From: Methanobacteriota archaeon
Lineage (GTDB): Archaea > Halobacteriota > Syntropharchaeia > JACQPP01
NCBI GenBank assembly: GCA_016207465.1
Contig: JACQPP010000137.1
Coordinates: 1-13,990 of the forward strand
Direction: 5' to 3'
DNA length: 13,990 nt
The notes under the pieces were generated by a model. The model ran no database searches. It was not told where the DNA came from and saw only the letters and a program-made list of their open reading frames with translations. The translations under genes and the position numbers were made by a program. The first letter of the stretch is position 1. Every line of letters starts with the position of its first letter. Positions 5,334 to 12,106 of the stretch are shown here, piece after piece.

Positions 5334-6296
5334 TCAGTCCCCGATGCCTGCCTCGGAGACGGAGAAGACCGCTTCGCCCTCGGGGAGGCTGGGGGAGTCC
5401 ACGAGGCGGGCGATGCGCTTCTCGCCCTTGGACTTCCGCAGGTAGATGCGGAAGGTGGCGGTGTGGGCCATCACGTGGCCGCCGATGGGGCGGGTGGGGT
5501 CGCCGAAGAAGACGTCGGGGCGGCTCTGGACCTGGTTGGTGACCATGATGGCCGCGTTGTGGATGTCGGAGAACCGGATGAGGTCGTGGAGGTGCTTGTT
5601 GAGCTTCTGCTGGCGGTCCGCCAGGGTCCCGCGCCCGAGGAACTCGGAGCGGAAGTGGCTGGTCACGGAGTCCACCACCAGGAGCCGCACGGGGCGGTCT
5701 GTCTCCCGGAGCTCCTGGGCCTTCTCCAGGGATTTCTCGACGAGGAGAATCTGGTGGTTGGCGTTGAGGGCCCGGGCCACGTGGAGGTTCTGGAGGACCT
5801 CGTCGGGCTCCAGGTTGCGGGCCTCGGCAATCTGGACGAACCGCTCGGGGCGGAAGGTGTTCTCCGAGTCAATCCAGATGACGGAGCCCTCGAACCCCTG
5901 CTTGGACTTGGGGAGCTGGGCGTTGACCGCCAACTGGAGGGCCATCTGGGTCTTGCCGGAGCCAAACTCGCCGTAGAACTCGGTGATGGCCTGGGTCTCG
6001 ACGCCCCCGCCGAGGAGCTCGTCCAGGGAGGAGGAGCCGGTGGTGAGCTTGCCCACCAGTTTGCGCCGCTCCAGAATCTGGGAGCCGGTCTCGAAGCCGC
6101 CGACGTTGGCCGCCTGCCGGGCCGCCGCGATGATTTTGGCCGCGGTGGATTCGCCGATGCCGTCGATGACGCCCGCCAGGTCTCCGGGGGACGCCACCGC
6201 GACAGCCTCAATGTTGTGGAACCCCGCTTCCCGGAGTTTCTCGGCCACGCTGTGGCCGACCCCGGGGAGGTCCTCGATGGATTTGGTTTCAGTCAT
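5334..6296 (-). CDS. radA: DNA repair and recombination protein RadA
   Basis: RadA is the archaeal RecA/Rad51 recombinase, which forms filaments on single-stranded DNA and drives strand exchange. The 320 residues (about 322 in Methanococcus RadA) show all expected parts. They begin with an N-terminal helix-hairpin-helix domain (LPGVGHSVAEKLREAGF) and the linker polymerisation motif GGFETGSQILERR near residue 66. Walker A GEFGSGKTQ covers 109-117 with K115, and Walker B is LLVVD near 208. The L2 region NQVQSRPDVFFGDPTRPIGGHVMAH precedes the C-terminal RIYLRKSKGEKRIARLVDSP block. It is clearly RadA rather than RadB because of the helix-hairpin-helix domain and full length. It is a single-gene unit closed by a hairpin terminator. 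The promoter is not obvious; TATA-like TTAA at about 6334 is somewhat far from the ATG. Confidence 0.97.
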   Translation of the reverse strand: MTETKSIEDLPGVGHSVAEKLREAGFHNIEAVAVASPGDLAGVIDGIGESTAAKIIAAARQAANVGGFETGSQILERRKLVGKLTTGSSSLDELLGGGVETQAITEFYGEFGSGKTQMALQLAVNAQLPKSKQGFEGSVIWIDSENTFRPERFVQIAEARNLEPDEVLQNLHVARALNANHQILLVEKSLEKAQELRETDRPVRLLVVDSVTSHFRSEFLGRGTLADRQQKLNKHLHDLIRFSDIHNAAIMVTNQVQSRPDVFFGDPTRPIGGHVMAHTATFRIYLRKSKGEKRIARLVDSPSLPEGEAVFSVSEAGIGD

Positions 6297-6413
6297 TGGA
6301 TATCACCGCACTCCCCTATCCGCCGGGAGGGGTTAAGGGATTGCCGGGAGCAGGGTGAAAGTAATCCATGAGACGCGTGGAATTCCCTCCATCTTCCGGG
6401 GGTTGGCGGGTGT

Positions 6414-7442
6414 TCATTTCGCCGCCCAGTGGGTGAACCATCGGCGGATGACCTCCATGTACCATTGGGGGTCCATGGCCTCGTAGGCGCAGTGGCCTCC
6501 GGTGGGGAGGACCCAGACGCCGACATGGGGGTTGTGGCGGGCGGCCTTGTGGTTCTCGTAGGCGTGGCGGACGGGGACGATGGAGTCGTCAACGGAGTGG
6601 ACGAGGAGGGTGGGAGTGCGGGCATGGGGGAGGAAGAGTTTGGGGCTGGCCTCGCGGTACATGGTGTCCACGTCCACGTCGTAGGTGCGGGCGGAGTCGC
6701 GGAGGTATTGGCGGAAGGACCAGTAGCGCCAGCGGAGGAACCAGAGGAGCATGGTCTTGAATCCCAGGTAGGGGACGAAGAACTCGGAGTCGAGGGGGGG
6801 CATGGTGTCGATGTGGCGGAGGGCCTCGCGGCCGTCGGCGTAGCCGTTCCAGCAGAGGACCCCGCCGTCGAGTTCGCCGGGGCGGGCGATGGAGGCGGCC
6901 TTGGAGGAGGAGCCCGCCCCCAGGCTGAATCCCATGGCCCCCACGCTGGTGACCCCGTCGGCCTCCCGGAGGTGGCGGGCGGCGGCGAGGACATCCTCGG
7001 CCTCCTTCCACCCCCCGGTGGACATGGCGTCGGTGAGGGCCCGGGTCTTGCCGAAACTGCGGAGGTCGAGGGCGATGACGCTGAAGCCCCACTTGAAGTA
7101 GGCGGCGAGAGCCGAGTCCATGATGTAGCCCTGGTTCTTGCACCCGAAGAGGCCGTGGACCAGGACCAGCCCGGGGGCGGGCCGGGGCTGGAGGGCCATC
7201 TGGGCGGAGAGGGGGGTCCCGTCCCCGGATTCGAATGTGACCCAGCGGAAGGGGCGCGGGTAGGGGTAGACGAGGCCGGCGGTCTGCGGGTAGGCGTTGA
7301 AGAGGGTGGGGAGGGCGTCCCGCATCCCCAGGTAGAACCAGGGGAGACGGGCCCGGTGGAGGTGGGGGTGGAAGGGGATGGACTTCAGCTCCGACAGGAC
7401 CCCGGAGACACTCTGGTTCTTCTTGGCCACGACTCTCCCCAT
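6414..7442 (-). CDS. Alpha/beta hydrolase, serine esterase-like
   Basis: The protein has the alpha/beta hydrolase fold with an intact triad. The oxyanion region is VLVHGLFG, the nucleophile elbow GFSLG carries S173, the acid is D285 or D286 in HSVDDSIVP, and the base is H317 in GGHCAYE. The layout HG.FG, then a hydrophobic helix, GFSLG, and a long variable cap (about 195-265, rich in W, F and Y) resembles the YheT/EMB8 branch, but the substrate cannot be assigned. I chose the ATG at 7442 (342 residues) rather than the in-frame ATG at 7487. A TATA box lies between them, with AAAGTAT starting 33 bases upstream of 7442, so the upstream ATG would lie outside the transcript. It is cytosolic as no signal peptide is seen, though the lipophilic cap suggests a lipid-like substrate. 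Confidence 0.88.
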   Translation of the reverse strand: MGRVVAKKNQSVSGVLSELKSIPFHPHLHRARLPWFYLGMRDALPTLFNAYPQTAGLVYPYPRPFRWVTFESGDGTPLSAQMALQPRPAPGLVLVHGLFGCKNQGYIMDSALAAYFKWGFSVIALDLRSFGKTRALTDAMSTGGWKEAEDVLAAARHLREADGVTSVGAMGFSLGAGSSSKAASIARPGELDGGVLCWNGYADGREALRHIDTMPPLDSEFFVPYLGFKTMLLWFLRWRYWSFRQYLRDSARTYDVDVDTMYREASPKLFLPHARTPTLLVHSVDDSIVPVRHAYENHKAARHNPHVGVWVLPTGGHCAYEAMDPQWYMEVIRRWFTHWAAK

Positions 7443-7463
7443 GGGAACCCGCGGGGGACCCCG

Positions 7464-7478
7464 GAAAAATACTTTGCC
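7464..7478 (-). promoter_or_regulatory. Promoter of the alpha/beta hydrolase gene
   Basis: Minus-strand GGCAAAGTATTTTTC carries the same AAAGTAT core as three other promoters in the window. Its first A is at 7475, 33 bases before the chosen start at 7442. This decides against the longer in-frame start at 7487, which lies upstream of the box. Confidence 0.55.
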
Positions 7479-7485
7479 CCACCCC

Positions 7486-7581
7486 ATGGAACAACCTACC
7501 TACGAATATGTTCGTATGGTGAAGGAACTCATCTCCCAGGGGCAGAAGAAGTCCTCCGGCAACGGCCCCCAGGCCGCGTGA
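7486..7581 (+). CDS. Possible 31-residue small protein
   Basis: An ATG at 7486 opens a 31-codon frame ending in TGA at 7579-7581, with a hydrophilic, partly helical product (YEYVRMVKELISQGQKK then a Gly/Asn tail). Third codon positions in its second half are mostly G or C, as in the neighbouring genes. It lies in the gap between the hydrolase promoter and the thioesterase promoter and is otherwise unexplained. No Shine-Dalgarno is visible, and a TATA box at the proper distance is not evident for the ATG at 7486; an internal ATG at 7516 is an alternative. The codons overlap a 16-base perfect dyad (7501-7516), so the region could be regulatory instead. It resembles nothing I recognise. Confidence 0.35.
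   Translation: MEQPTYEYVRMVKELISQGQKKSSGNGPQAA
7501..7516. repeat. 16-base dyad TACGAA-N4-TTCGTA
   Basis: TACGAA (7501-7506) and TTCGTA (7511-7516) are perfect inverted copies separated by TATG. It is AT-richer than its surroundings and lies upstream of the hydrolase promoter and within the possible small gene. An operator-like site for a dimeric regulator is possible; chance cannot be excluded. Confidence 0.35.
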
Positions 7582-7597
7582 ACGCCGGGGTGGGGAA

Positions 7598-7608
7598 GGG
7601 TTTTTGAG
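7598..7608 (+). promoter_or_regulatory. TATA-like element of the thioesterase gene
   Basis: GGGTTTTTGAG is the only T-rich stretch near the gene and is centred about 28 bases before the ATG at 7631. This favours 7631 over the in-frame ATG at 7604, which would lie within the box. Confidence 0.4.
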
Positions 7609-7630
7609 AGCGGATGGCGAGCCCTCAGCG

Positions 7631-8053
7631 ATGCGCGAGCACACCCTGGAGATTCCCGTCCGCTGGGGGGATTTGGACCCGGCGGGAATCATCTACTACC
7701 CCAATGTGTTCCACTATTTCGAGATTGCCATCGAGGAGTTCTTCCAGGCCCACGGCCTGAACTACAACCAGATGGCCGCCCGGTTCCGCACCGGCTTCCC
7801 CCGCGTCGCGGCCTCGGCGGAGTTCCATGCCCCCATCCGCCTCAGCGACGTGCTCCTCTGCCGGATTTTCGTGGAGCGGATGGGGAACACCAGCCTCACC
7901 TTCGGCTTCGAACTCAAGCGGAAGAAGGACGGGGTGGTCTGCGTGACGGGGAAGGTCACCAACGTGGCGCTGAACCCGGGGACATGGAGGCCCGTCCCCC
8001 TGCCGGCGGGTCTCCGGCAGATGATTGAGGGCCCCCCTGGAAAGTCGGGTTAG
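7631..8053 (+). CDS. Hotdog-fold acyl-CoA thioesterase (4HBT/YbgC family)
   Basis: Enzymes of this family hydrolyse acyl-CoA or acyl-carrier thioesters to the free acid. The 140-residue protein has the diagnostic N-terminal block VRWGDLDPAGIIYYPNVFHYFE, in which D16 corresponds to the catalytic aspartate of Pseudomonas 4-hydroxybenzoyl-CoA thioesterase. The central hotdog helix (EIAIEEFFQAHGL), the central strands (ASAEFHAPIRLSDVL) and the last strands (VCVTGKVTNVAL) follow in the usual order. Length is typical of the family. The start at 7631 is preferred over 7604 because the TATA-like element sits between about 7598 and 7608. The stop codon interlocks with that of the convergent membrane protein gene, the two frames sharing four bases. 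The acyl substrate cannot be predicted. Confidence 0.92.
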   Translation: MREHTLEIPVRWGDLDPAGIIYYPNVFHYFEIAIEEFFQAHGLNYNQMAARFRTGFPRVAASAEFHAPIRLSDVLLCRIFVERMGNTSLTFGFELKRKKDGVVCVTGKVTNVALNPGTWRPVPLPAGLRQMIEGPPGKSG

Positions 8054-8511
8054 GTCCCAGGCGACGCGGGGGCCCCCCGGAGGGCGGATGTGCCCAGGAG
8101 GAGTCCCAGGGCCTGCAGTGCGGCGATGACGGCGAGCCCGAGGAATCCCTCGTCGGTGATGGGGTGGTGGCCGGTGCACACCAGGACGGTCCCGAGGGAG
8201 GCGAGGGTGGAGCCGGCGAGGGCGTACCAGGCCCACCGCTGTCCCCGGCGGAGGCCCCCCCAGGAGACTGCGGCGGCGAGGAACCCCGTCCCCGCGAGGA
8301 GGACCCCGATGAGGCGGACCTCCTGGGTGATGAAGTCGAGCATGACGGGGTTGGAGGCCCGCAGTTGGGCGCTCGTCATGTGGAGGTAGTTGGCGTGGGC
8401 GGGGATGGCGAGGCCGTCGGGCTGGGCGAGGAGGTAGAGGCCCGCCCCGATGGCGAGAAGGCCCGCGAGGAGGGGAAGAATCCACGCCGCTTTGGAGATG
8501 GGGGCGGACAT
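8050..8511 (-). CDS. Four-helix integral membrane protein, unknown function
   Basis: The 153 residues contain four hydrophobic helices at about 8-28, 62-86, 95-115 and 124-143. A 30-residue polar loop with YLHMTSAQLRASNP lies between helices 1 and 2, and a basic turn (GLRRGQRW) between 2 and 3. The pattern is that of small four-helix membrane proteins of the DoxX/DUF4345-like sort, but I see no convincing family signature. The ATG at 8511 is 27 bases downstream of a good TATA element (TAATTAAA, 8542-8535). Its stop (TAA at 8052-8050) overlaps the stop of the convergent thioesterase gene. A tiny membrane peptide gene lies just upstream on the same strand. Confidence 0.82.
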   Translation of the reverse strand: MSAPISKAAWILPLLAGLLAIGAGLYLLAQPDGLAIPAHANYLHMTSAQLRASNPVMLDFITQEVRLIGVLLAGTGFLAAAVSWGGLRRGQRWAWYALAGSTLASLGTVLVCTGHHPITDEGFLGLAVIAALQALGLLLGTSALRGAPASPGT

Positions 8512-8525
8512 GGCTCCACGTCTTT

Positions 8526-8543
8526 TCTTTTTTCTTTAATTAG
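8526..8543 (-). promoter_or_regulatory. Promoter of the four-helix membrane protein gene
   Basis: Minus-strand CTAATTAAAGAAAAAAG gives a TATA-like core centred about 27 bases before the ATG at 8511. The stop codon of the upstream 23-residue frame lies inside this element. Confidence 0.5.
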
Positions 8544-8611
8544 CCGAGGACGGAGGTGGCGATGAGGAGGCCTCCGAGGGCTGCCAGGGCGATGGTGCGG
8601 AGCAGGGTCAT
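8540..8611 (-). CDS. Probable 23-residue single-helix membrane peptide
   Basis: A minus-strand ATG at 8611 (within CAT 8609-8611) opens 23 codons ending in TAA at 8542-8540. The product begins MTLLRT and then is one continuous hydrophobic helix (IALAALGGLLIATSVLG). Support is the strong TATA element TTTTTATAG centred about 31 bases upstream (near 8642), the spacing seen for other genes here, and a small polar and basic N-terminus before the helix as in known membrane micropeptides. No family is recognised. It may regulate a membrane complex or assist the neighbouring four-helix protein. It could instead be a 5' leader of that gene's transcript, although a separate TATA box follows. Confidence 0.5.
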   Translation of the reverse strand: MTLLRTIALAALGGLLIATSVLG

Positions 8612-8635
8612 GGGTGGGCGCAATGGGCGTGAACT

Positions 8636-8650
8636 TTCTATAAAAAGGTT
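8636..8650 (-). promoter_or_regulatory. Promoter of the 23-residue membrane peptide
   Basis: AACCTTTTTATAGAA on the minus strand is a good TATA box in a GC-rich setting. No other gene start lies 25-35 bases downstream except the short frame beginning at 8611. Confidence 0.5.
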
Positions 8651-8746
8651 CCCTGCCCAGGGCTTGTCCACGAAAAATCGCCAACAACCGGGGGGAAGTT
8701 GATATAGCCTGTCCACGGGGTGTTCCATCAATCATGGAGAAATCAG

Positions 8747-10021
8747 TCACTCGGTGAGGGTCTTCATCTCCTTCTGGAGGAGGGAGAGTTCTCGCTCCGG
8801 GAGTGCGCGGGGGTTGACGGAGAGGATGAGGCGGCCTCCCCTCTGGGCGACGGTCTCCCGGAGGCTATAGAGGAGTTGGAGGGTGAGGGGGGAGCCGTGT
8901 TTCTCGGCGAGGTATTCGAGGGCGTCGAGGAGGATGACCCCCTCCGGGGTGCTGGTGAGGAACTCGTCCACCAGGAGGGAGAGCCCCTCGGGGTAGTCCA
9001 CGGCCTGGATGTCGGGGGCGGGGGCAATGCGGCCCACCCACACGAGGGGGGTGCGGGGGAGGCCGTGGGCGGCGCGTATCTCCGGGGGGGAGGTGCGGGT
9101 GAGGCCGAGCCCCTGGGCCCCGTGGGTGACGAGGTCGGCGAAGACGCGGAGGGCGAAGTCTGGCTTCTCCTCCTGGACCAGGAAGCAGTCACCCCGGGTG
9201 AGGGCGTATTTGGGCTCGTGTGGGCTCCGCGCCTCGTCCACCGGGGAGACCAGGAGGCCGTATTTGACGACGGCCAGGGCGAAGAAGAGGGCTACCCCCG
9301 CTGTGCCCAGGTAGGTGAGGAAGATGAGGAGCCCGTGGAACCGAAGGGAGAAGAGGGGGGAGATGAAGAAGAGGACCAAGTAGACCAGGGTGACCTCCGA
9401 CAGCAGGAAGAGGAAGCGGGTGACCCGGCGCTTCTCGGGGAAGTTAAGGTACCCCGCGAAGATGTTGGAGCCCCCGTAGGTGAGCCCGATGACCACGAGG
9501 ACAATCCAGGGGAGGTTGGCCCAGGTGGACTTGAAGATCGCCACGTGGCCGAAGAAGACCTCGCGGACCGTGAGGAGCCAGAGGTCCTCGGGGAGCATCC
9601 AGAGGAAGAGGGTGGCGGCCGCAGGGAGGTAGAAGAGCAGCAGGGGGAGGCGGGGGGTCTCCAGGATTCTCCGGTCGAGCCGGAGCATGGCGCGGGGGAG
9701 GCGGCGGGCCCACGGGTGGTCGCTCCCCGAGAGGGGGACGCGGGGCCGGGGGACGGCGAAGGTGAACTGGGCGTAGGCCCCGAGGGCCGCCATGTAGAAG
9801 AGCCAGCCCACCTTCACCCAGAGCAGGTGGCCCTCCCGGTCGGGGCTGAGGAGAGCCAGCGTATTGCCGAGGTTGCCCGCCGCCATCAGCAGGCAGAAGG
9901 CCAGGAAGTAGCGGTAGACGGGGGCCTCCCGGTAGCGGAGGAAGACCCAGACTCCGGTGACCAGGCTGATGAGGCCCGCCACCAGGGGGAAGGCGGCCCA
10001 TGGATTCGAGAGGCTCATCAC
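8747..10021 (-). CDS. Multi-pass membrane protein with C-terminal DUF835 domain
   Basis: The 424-residue protein has an N-terminal membrane half with about seven hydrophobic helices (roughly 4-28, 37-58, 66-88, 125-142, 155-178, 193-213 and 222-250). A cytosolic DUF835 domain runs from about residue 277 to the end. The DUF835 pattern is clear: GDCFLVQEE, LGLTRTSPPEIRAAHGL, VWVGRI, DEFLTSTPEGVILLDALEYLAEKHG and ILSVNPRALPERELSLLQKE. DUF835 is common in Euryarchaeota, often joined to sensor or membrane modules, with an ATPase-like core but no known reaction. Here it resembles a one-component membrane sensor without a histidine kinase domain. M1 (10021) and M2 (10018) are adjacent starts; a TATA-like CATATC lies about 30 bases upstream. 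It begins 52 bases after the gyrB stop on the same strand. Confidence 0.85.
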   Translation of the reverse strand: MMSLSNPWAAFPLVAGLISLVTGVWVFLRYREAPVYRYFLAFCLLMAAGNLGNTLALLSPDREGHLLWVKVGWLFYMAALGAYAQFTFAVPRPRVPLSGSDHPWARRLPRAMLRLDRRILETPRLPLLLFYLPAAATLFLWMLPEDLWLLTVREVFFGHVAIFKSTWANLPWIVLVVIGLTYGGSNIFAGYLNFPEKRRVTRFLFLLSEVTLVYLVLFFISPLFSLRFHGLLIFLTYLGTAGVALFFALAVVKYGLLVSPVDEARSPHEPKYALTRGDCFLVQEEKPDFALRVFADLVTHGAQGLGLTRTSPPEIRAAHGLPRTPLVWVGRIAPAPDIQAVDYPEGLSLLVDEFLTSTPEGVILLDALEYLAEKHGSPLTLQLLYSLRETVAQRGGRLILSVNPRALPERELSLLQKEMKTLTE

Positions 10022-10051
10022 AGGGGGAAAGAGAGTGAAGCCCCCCCGATA

Positions 10052-10076
10052 TGAATCCTGCGAAAAAATGGATTCA
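10052..10076 (-). repeat. Inverted repeat overlapping the gyrB stop codon
   Basis: TGAATCC (10076-10070, starting with the gyrB TGA) pairs over 7 bp with GGATTCA (10058-10052). The 11-base loop contains six T on the minus strand. The right arm overlaps the TATA-like CATATC of the DUF835 gene. This could act as termination or processing signal of gyrB. Confidence 0.4.
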
Positions 10077-11969
10077 GACGTCCAGATTCTTGACCTTCCG
10101 CGCGTGGGCCTGGATGAACTCGCGGCGGGGCTCCACCTTCTCCCCCATGAGGATGGTGAATATCTCCTCGGCCTCCACGGCGTCCTCCACGTTGACCCGC
10201 TTCATCATGCGGCCGGCGGGGTCCATGGTGGTGGACCAGAGCTGTCCGGGGTTCATCTCCCCGAGCCCCTTGTACCTCTGGATGGATGCCCCGTCGCCCC
10301 ACTGCTTGGAGAGTTTGTCCTTCTCGGCGTCCGTGTAAACGTATTGTTCATCTTTGCCCTTGGAGACGCGGTAGAGGGGGGGCTGGGCGATGTAGATGTA
10401 TCCGGCCTCGATGAGGGCCTTCATGTAGCGGTAGATGAAGGTGAGGAGGAGGGTGCGGATGTGGCTGCCGTCCACGTCGGCGTCGGTCATGAGGATGATG
10501 CGGTGGTAGCGGGCCCTCTGGAGGTCGAAGTCCTCCCCGATGCCGGTTCCGAGGGCGGTGATGAGGCTGCGGATTTCGGAGTTCTTCAGGATTTTGTCGA
10601 GGCGCGCCTTTTCGACATTCAGGATTTTGCCGCGGAGGGGCAGGATGGCCTGGAACCTTCGGTCGCGGCCCTGTTTGGCGCTGCCCCCGGCGGAGTCCCC
10701 CTCGACGATGTAGATTTCGGATTTGGCGGGGTCGTCCTCCTGGCAGTCGGCGAGTTTGCCGGGGAGGCTCCCCTCGCCGAGGGCCCCCTTGCGGCGCACC
10801 AGCTCGCGGGCCTTCTTGGCGGCGAGGCGGGCCTCGGCGGCGCGGAGACACTCCTCCACGACGCGCTTGCCCACCCCCGGGTGCTCCTCCAGGTACTCAG
10901 AGAGGTGCTCGGAGACCACGCTCTCCACGATGCCCTTCACCTCGCTGTTCCCCAGCTTGGTCTTGGTCTGCCCCTCGAACTGGGGGTCGGGGATGCGGAT
11001 GCTCACCACTGCGGTGAGCCCCTCCCGCACGTCGTCACCGGTGAACCCCTCCCCGGACTTCGCCAGGTTGTTCTTGCGGGCGTAGTCGTTGAGGACCCGG
11101 GTCACGGCGGCCCGGAACCCGACGACGTGTGTGCCCCCCTCGATGGTGTTCACGTTGTTCACGTAGGAGAGCACGGTCTCGGTGTAGTCCGCGTTGTACT
11201 GGAGGGCAATCTCCACCTGGGTCCCGTTCTTCGACTTCTCGAAGTAGATGGGGTCCGGGTGGAGCACCTCCCGGTTCCGGTTGAGGAACTGGACGAAGGA
11301 GATGATGCCCCCGTCGTTCTTGAGGGTCGTGGTCTTGCCGGTGCGCTCGTCGGTGAACAGGATCTTCAGCCCCTTGTTCAGGTAGGAGAGGTCCCGCAGG
11401 CGGTTCAGGACGGTCTCCGCGTGGAACTCGATGGCCTGGAAAATCTGCTTGTCCGGGTAGAAGGTCACCCGGGTCCCGGTTCCCTCCGCCTTCCCCGCGG
11501 TCTCCAGCTTCGATGCGGGCTGGCCCCGCTTGTACCTCTGGCGGTAGAGCTTGCCCCCCCGCCGCACCTCCACCTCCAGCCACTCCGAGAGGGCGTTGAC
11601 CACCGACACCCCCACGCCATGGAGGCCCCCGGAGACCTTGTAGGACTTCTGGTCGAACTTGGCCCCCGAGTGGAGCACCGTCATCACCACCTCCACCGCC
11701 GGGAGGCCATACTCCTTGTGGAGGTCCACCGGGATTCCCCGCCCGTTGTCCTCCACCGTCACGCTCCCCTCCTTGTTGATGGAGACCCGGATTTCGGTGC
11801 AGAACCCCGCCAGGGCCTCGTCAATGCTGTTGTCCACCACCTCGTTCACCAGGTGATGCAGCCCCCGCACCGCGGTGTCCCCGATGTACATGGCGGGGCG
11901 CTTCCGCACCGCCTCGAACCCCTCCAGGACGACAATCTGCTCCGCCGTGTAGTCGCTCTCGGCGCCCAT
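10074..11969 (-). CDS. gyrB: DNA gyrase subunit B, bacterial type
   Basis: GyrB is the ATPase subunit of DNA gyrase, which introduces negative supercoils with GyrA. With the start at 11969 the protein has 631 residues, the usual length of the short GyrB form. The GHKL ATPase shows E43 and N47 in NEVVDNSIDEALAG, DNGRGIPV and GLHGVGVSVVNALS. The transducer domain follows. TOPRIM has EGDSAGGSAKQGRDR with E423 and the metal site DADVDGSHIRT with D496, D498 and D500. The C-terminal YKGLGEMNPGQLWSTTMDP block is complete. ATGs at 12095 and 11993 are in frame, but the TATA box at 12003-12012 lies between 12095 and 11993 and only 19 bases before the latter. The ATG at 11969 is the first one downstream of a plausible transcription start, and it gives numbering one residue off E. 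coli GyrB. gyrA is not next to it. Confidence 0.96.
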   Translation of the reverse strand: MGAESDYTAEQIVVLEGFEAVRKRPAMYIGDTAVRGLHHLVNEVVDNSIDEALAGFCTEIRVSINKEGSVTVEDNGRGIPVDLHKEYGLPAVEVVMTVLHSGAKFDQKSYKVSGGLHGVGVSVVNALSEWLEVEVRRGGKLYRQRYKRGQPASKLETAGKAEGTGTRVTFYPDKQIFQAIEFHAETVLNRLRDLSYLNKGLKILFTDERTGKTTTLKNDGGIISFVQFLNRNREVLHPDPIYFEKSKNGTQVEIALQYNADYTETVLSYVNNVNTIEGGTHVVGFRAAVTRVLNDYARKNNLAKSGEGFTGDDVREGLTAVVSIRIPDPQFEGQTKTKLGNSEVKGIVESVVSEHLSEYLEEHPGVGKRVVEECLRAAEARLAAKKARELVRRKGALGEGSLPGKLADCQEDDPAKSEIYIVEGDSAGGSAKQGRDRRFQAILPLRGKILNVEKARLDKILKNSEIRSLITALGTGIGEDFDLQRARYHRIILMTDADVDGSHIRTLLLTFIYRYMKALIEAGYIYIAQPPLYRVSKGKDEQYVYTDAEKDKLSKQWGDGASIQRYKGLGEMNPGQLWSTTMDPAGRMMKRVNVEDAVEAEEIFTILMGEKVEPRREFIQAHARKVKNLDV

Positions 11970-12000
11970 CGGTTTCCCGGTGTTCTTCGCCATTCCGCGG

Positions 12001-12014
12001 GCTATATACTTTCC
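12001..12014 (-). promoter_or_regulatory. Promoter of gyrB
   Basis: Minus-strand GGAAAGTATATAGC is the best TATA/BRE match in the window. The first A of AAAGTAT is at 12012, 43 bases from the chosen ATG at 11969 and only 19 from the ATG at 11993. A second AT-rich site, CTTAAATG (12025-12018), lies upstream inside a GGGC/GCCC dyad. If that one is used, the ATG at 11993 would become leaderless, adding eight residues. Confidence 0.6.
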
Positions 12015-12070
12015 AGGGCATTTAAGCCCTCCGCTGTCCCCCGATGCCGATTCCGGGGTTTCCCCCGGGC

Positions 12071-12083
12071 CAACATTTTTCCC
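12071..12083 (+). promoter_or_regulatory. Possible TATA element of the aminopeptidase gene
   Basis: CAACATTTTTCCC is the only T-rich stretch about 31 bases before the ATG at 12107. It lies 3' of the in-frame ATG at 12044, so the shorter protein is favoured. Confidence 0.4.
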
Positions 12084-12106
12084 TTCCCAGCGCAACGGGG
12101 GACGAG

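Noticed and set aside
4716..6371. 551-codon plus-strand frame starting inside the tRNA and spanning SCP2 and radA
   Set aside because: It crosses two real genes, a terminator and a tRNA, and its composition is typical of antisense GC-rich frames.
7443..7487. Longer N-terminus of the hydrolase from the ATG at 7487
   Set aside because: The TATA box lies within this stretch and the extra 15 residues show no family match.
8664..8715. Two copies of TGTCCACG between the micropeptide promoter and the DUF835 gene
   Set aside because: Only eight bases, no dyad symmetry and no regular spacing to a promoter, so chance is likely.
11970..12095. Longer GyrB N-terminus from the ATG at 12095
   Set aside because: The segment spans the promoter and codes for residues unlike GyrB; the conserved region starts just after the ATG at 11969.
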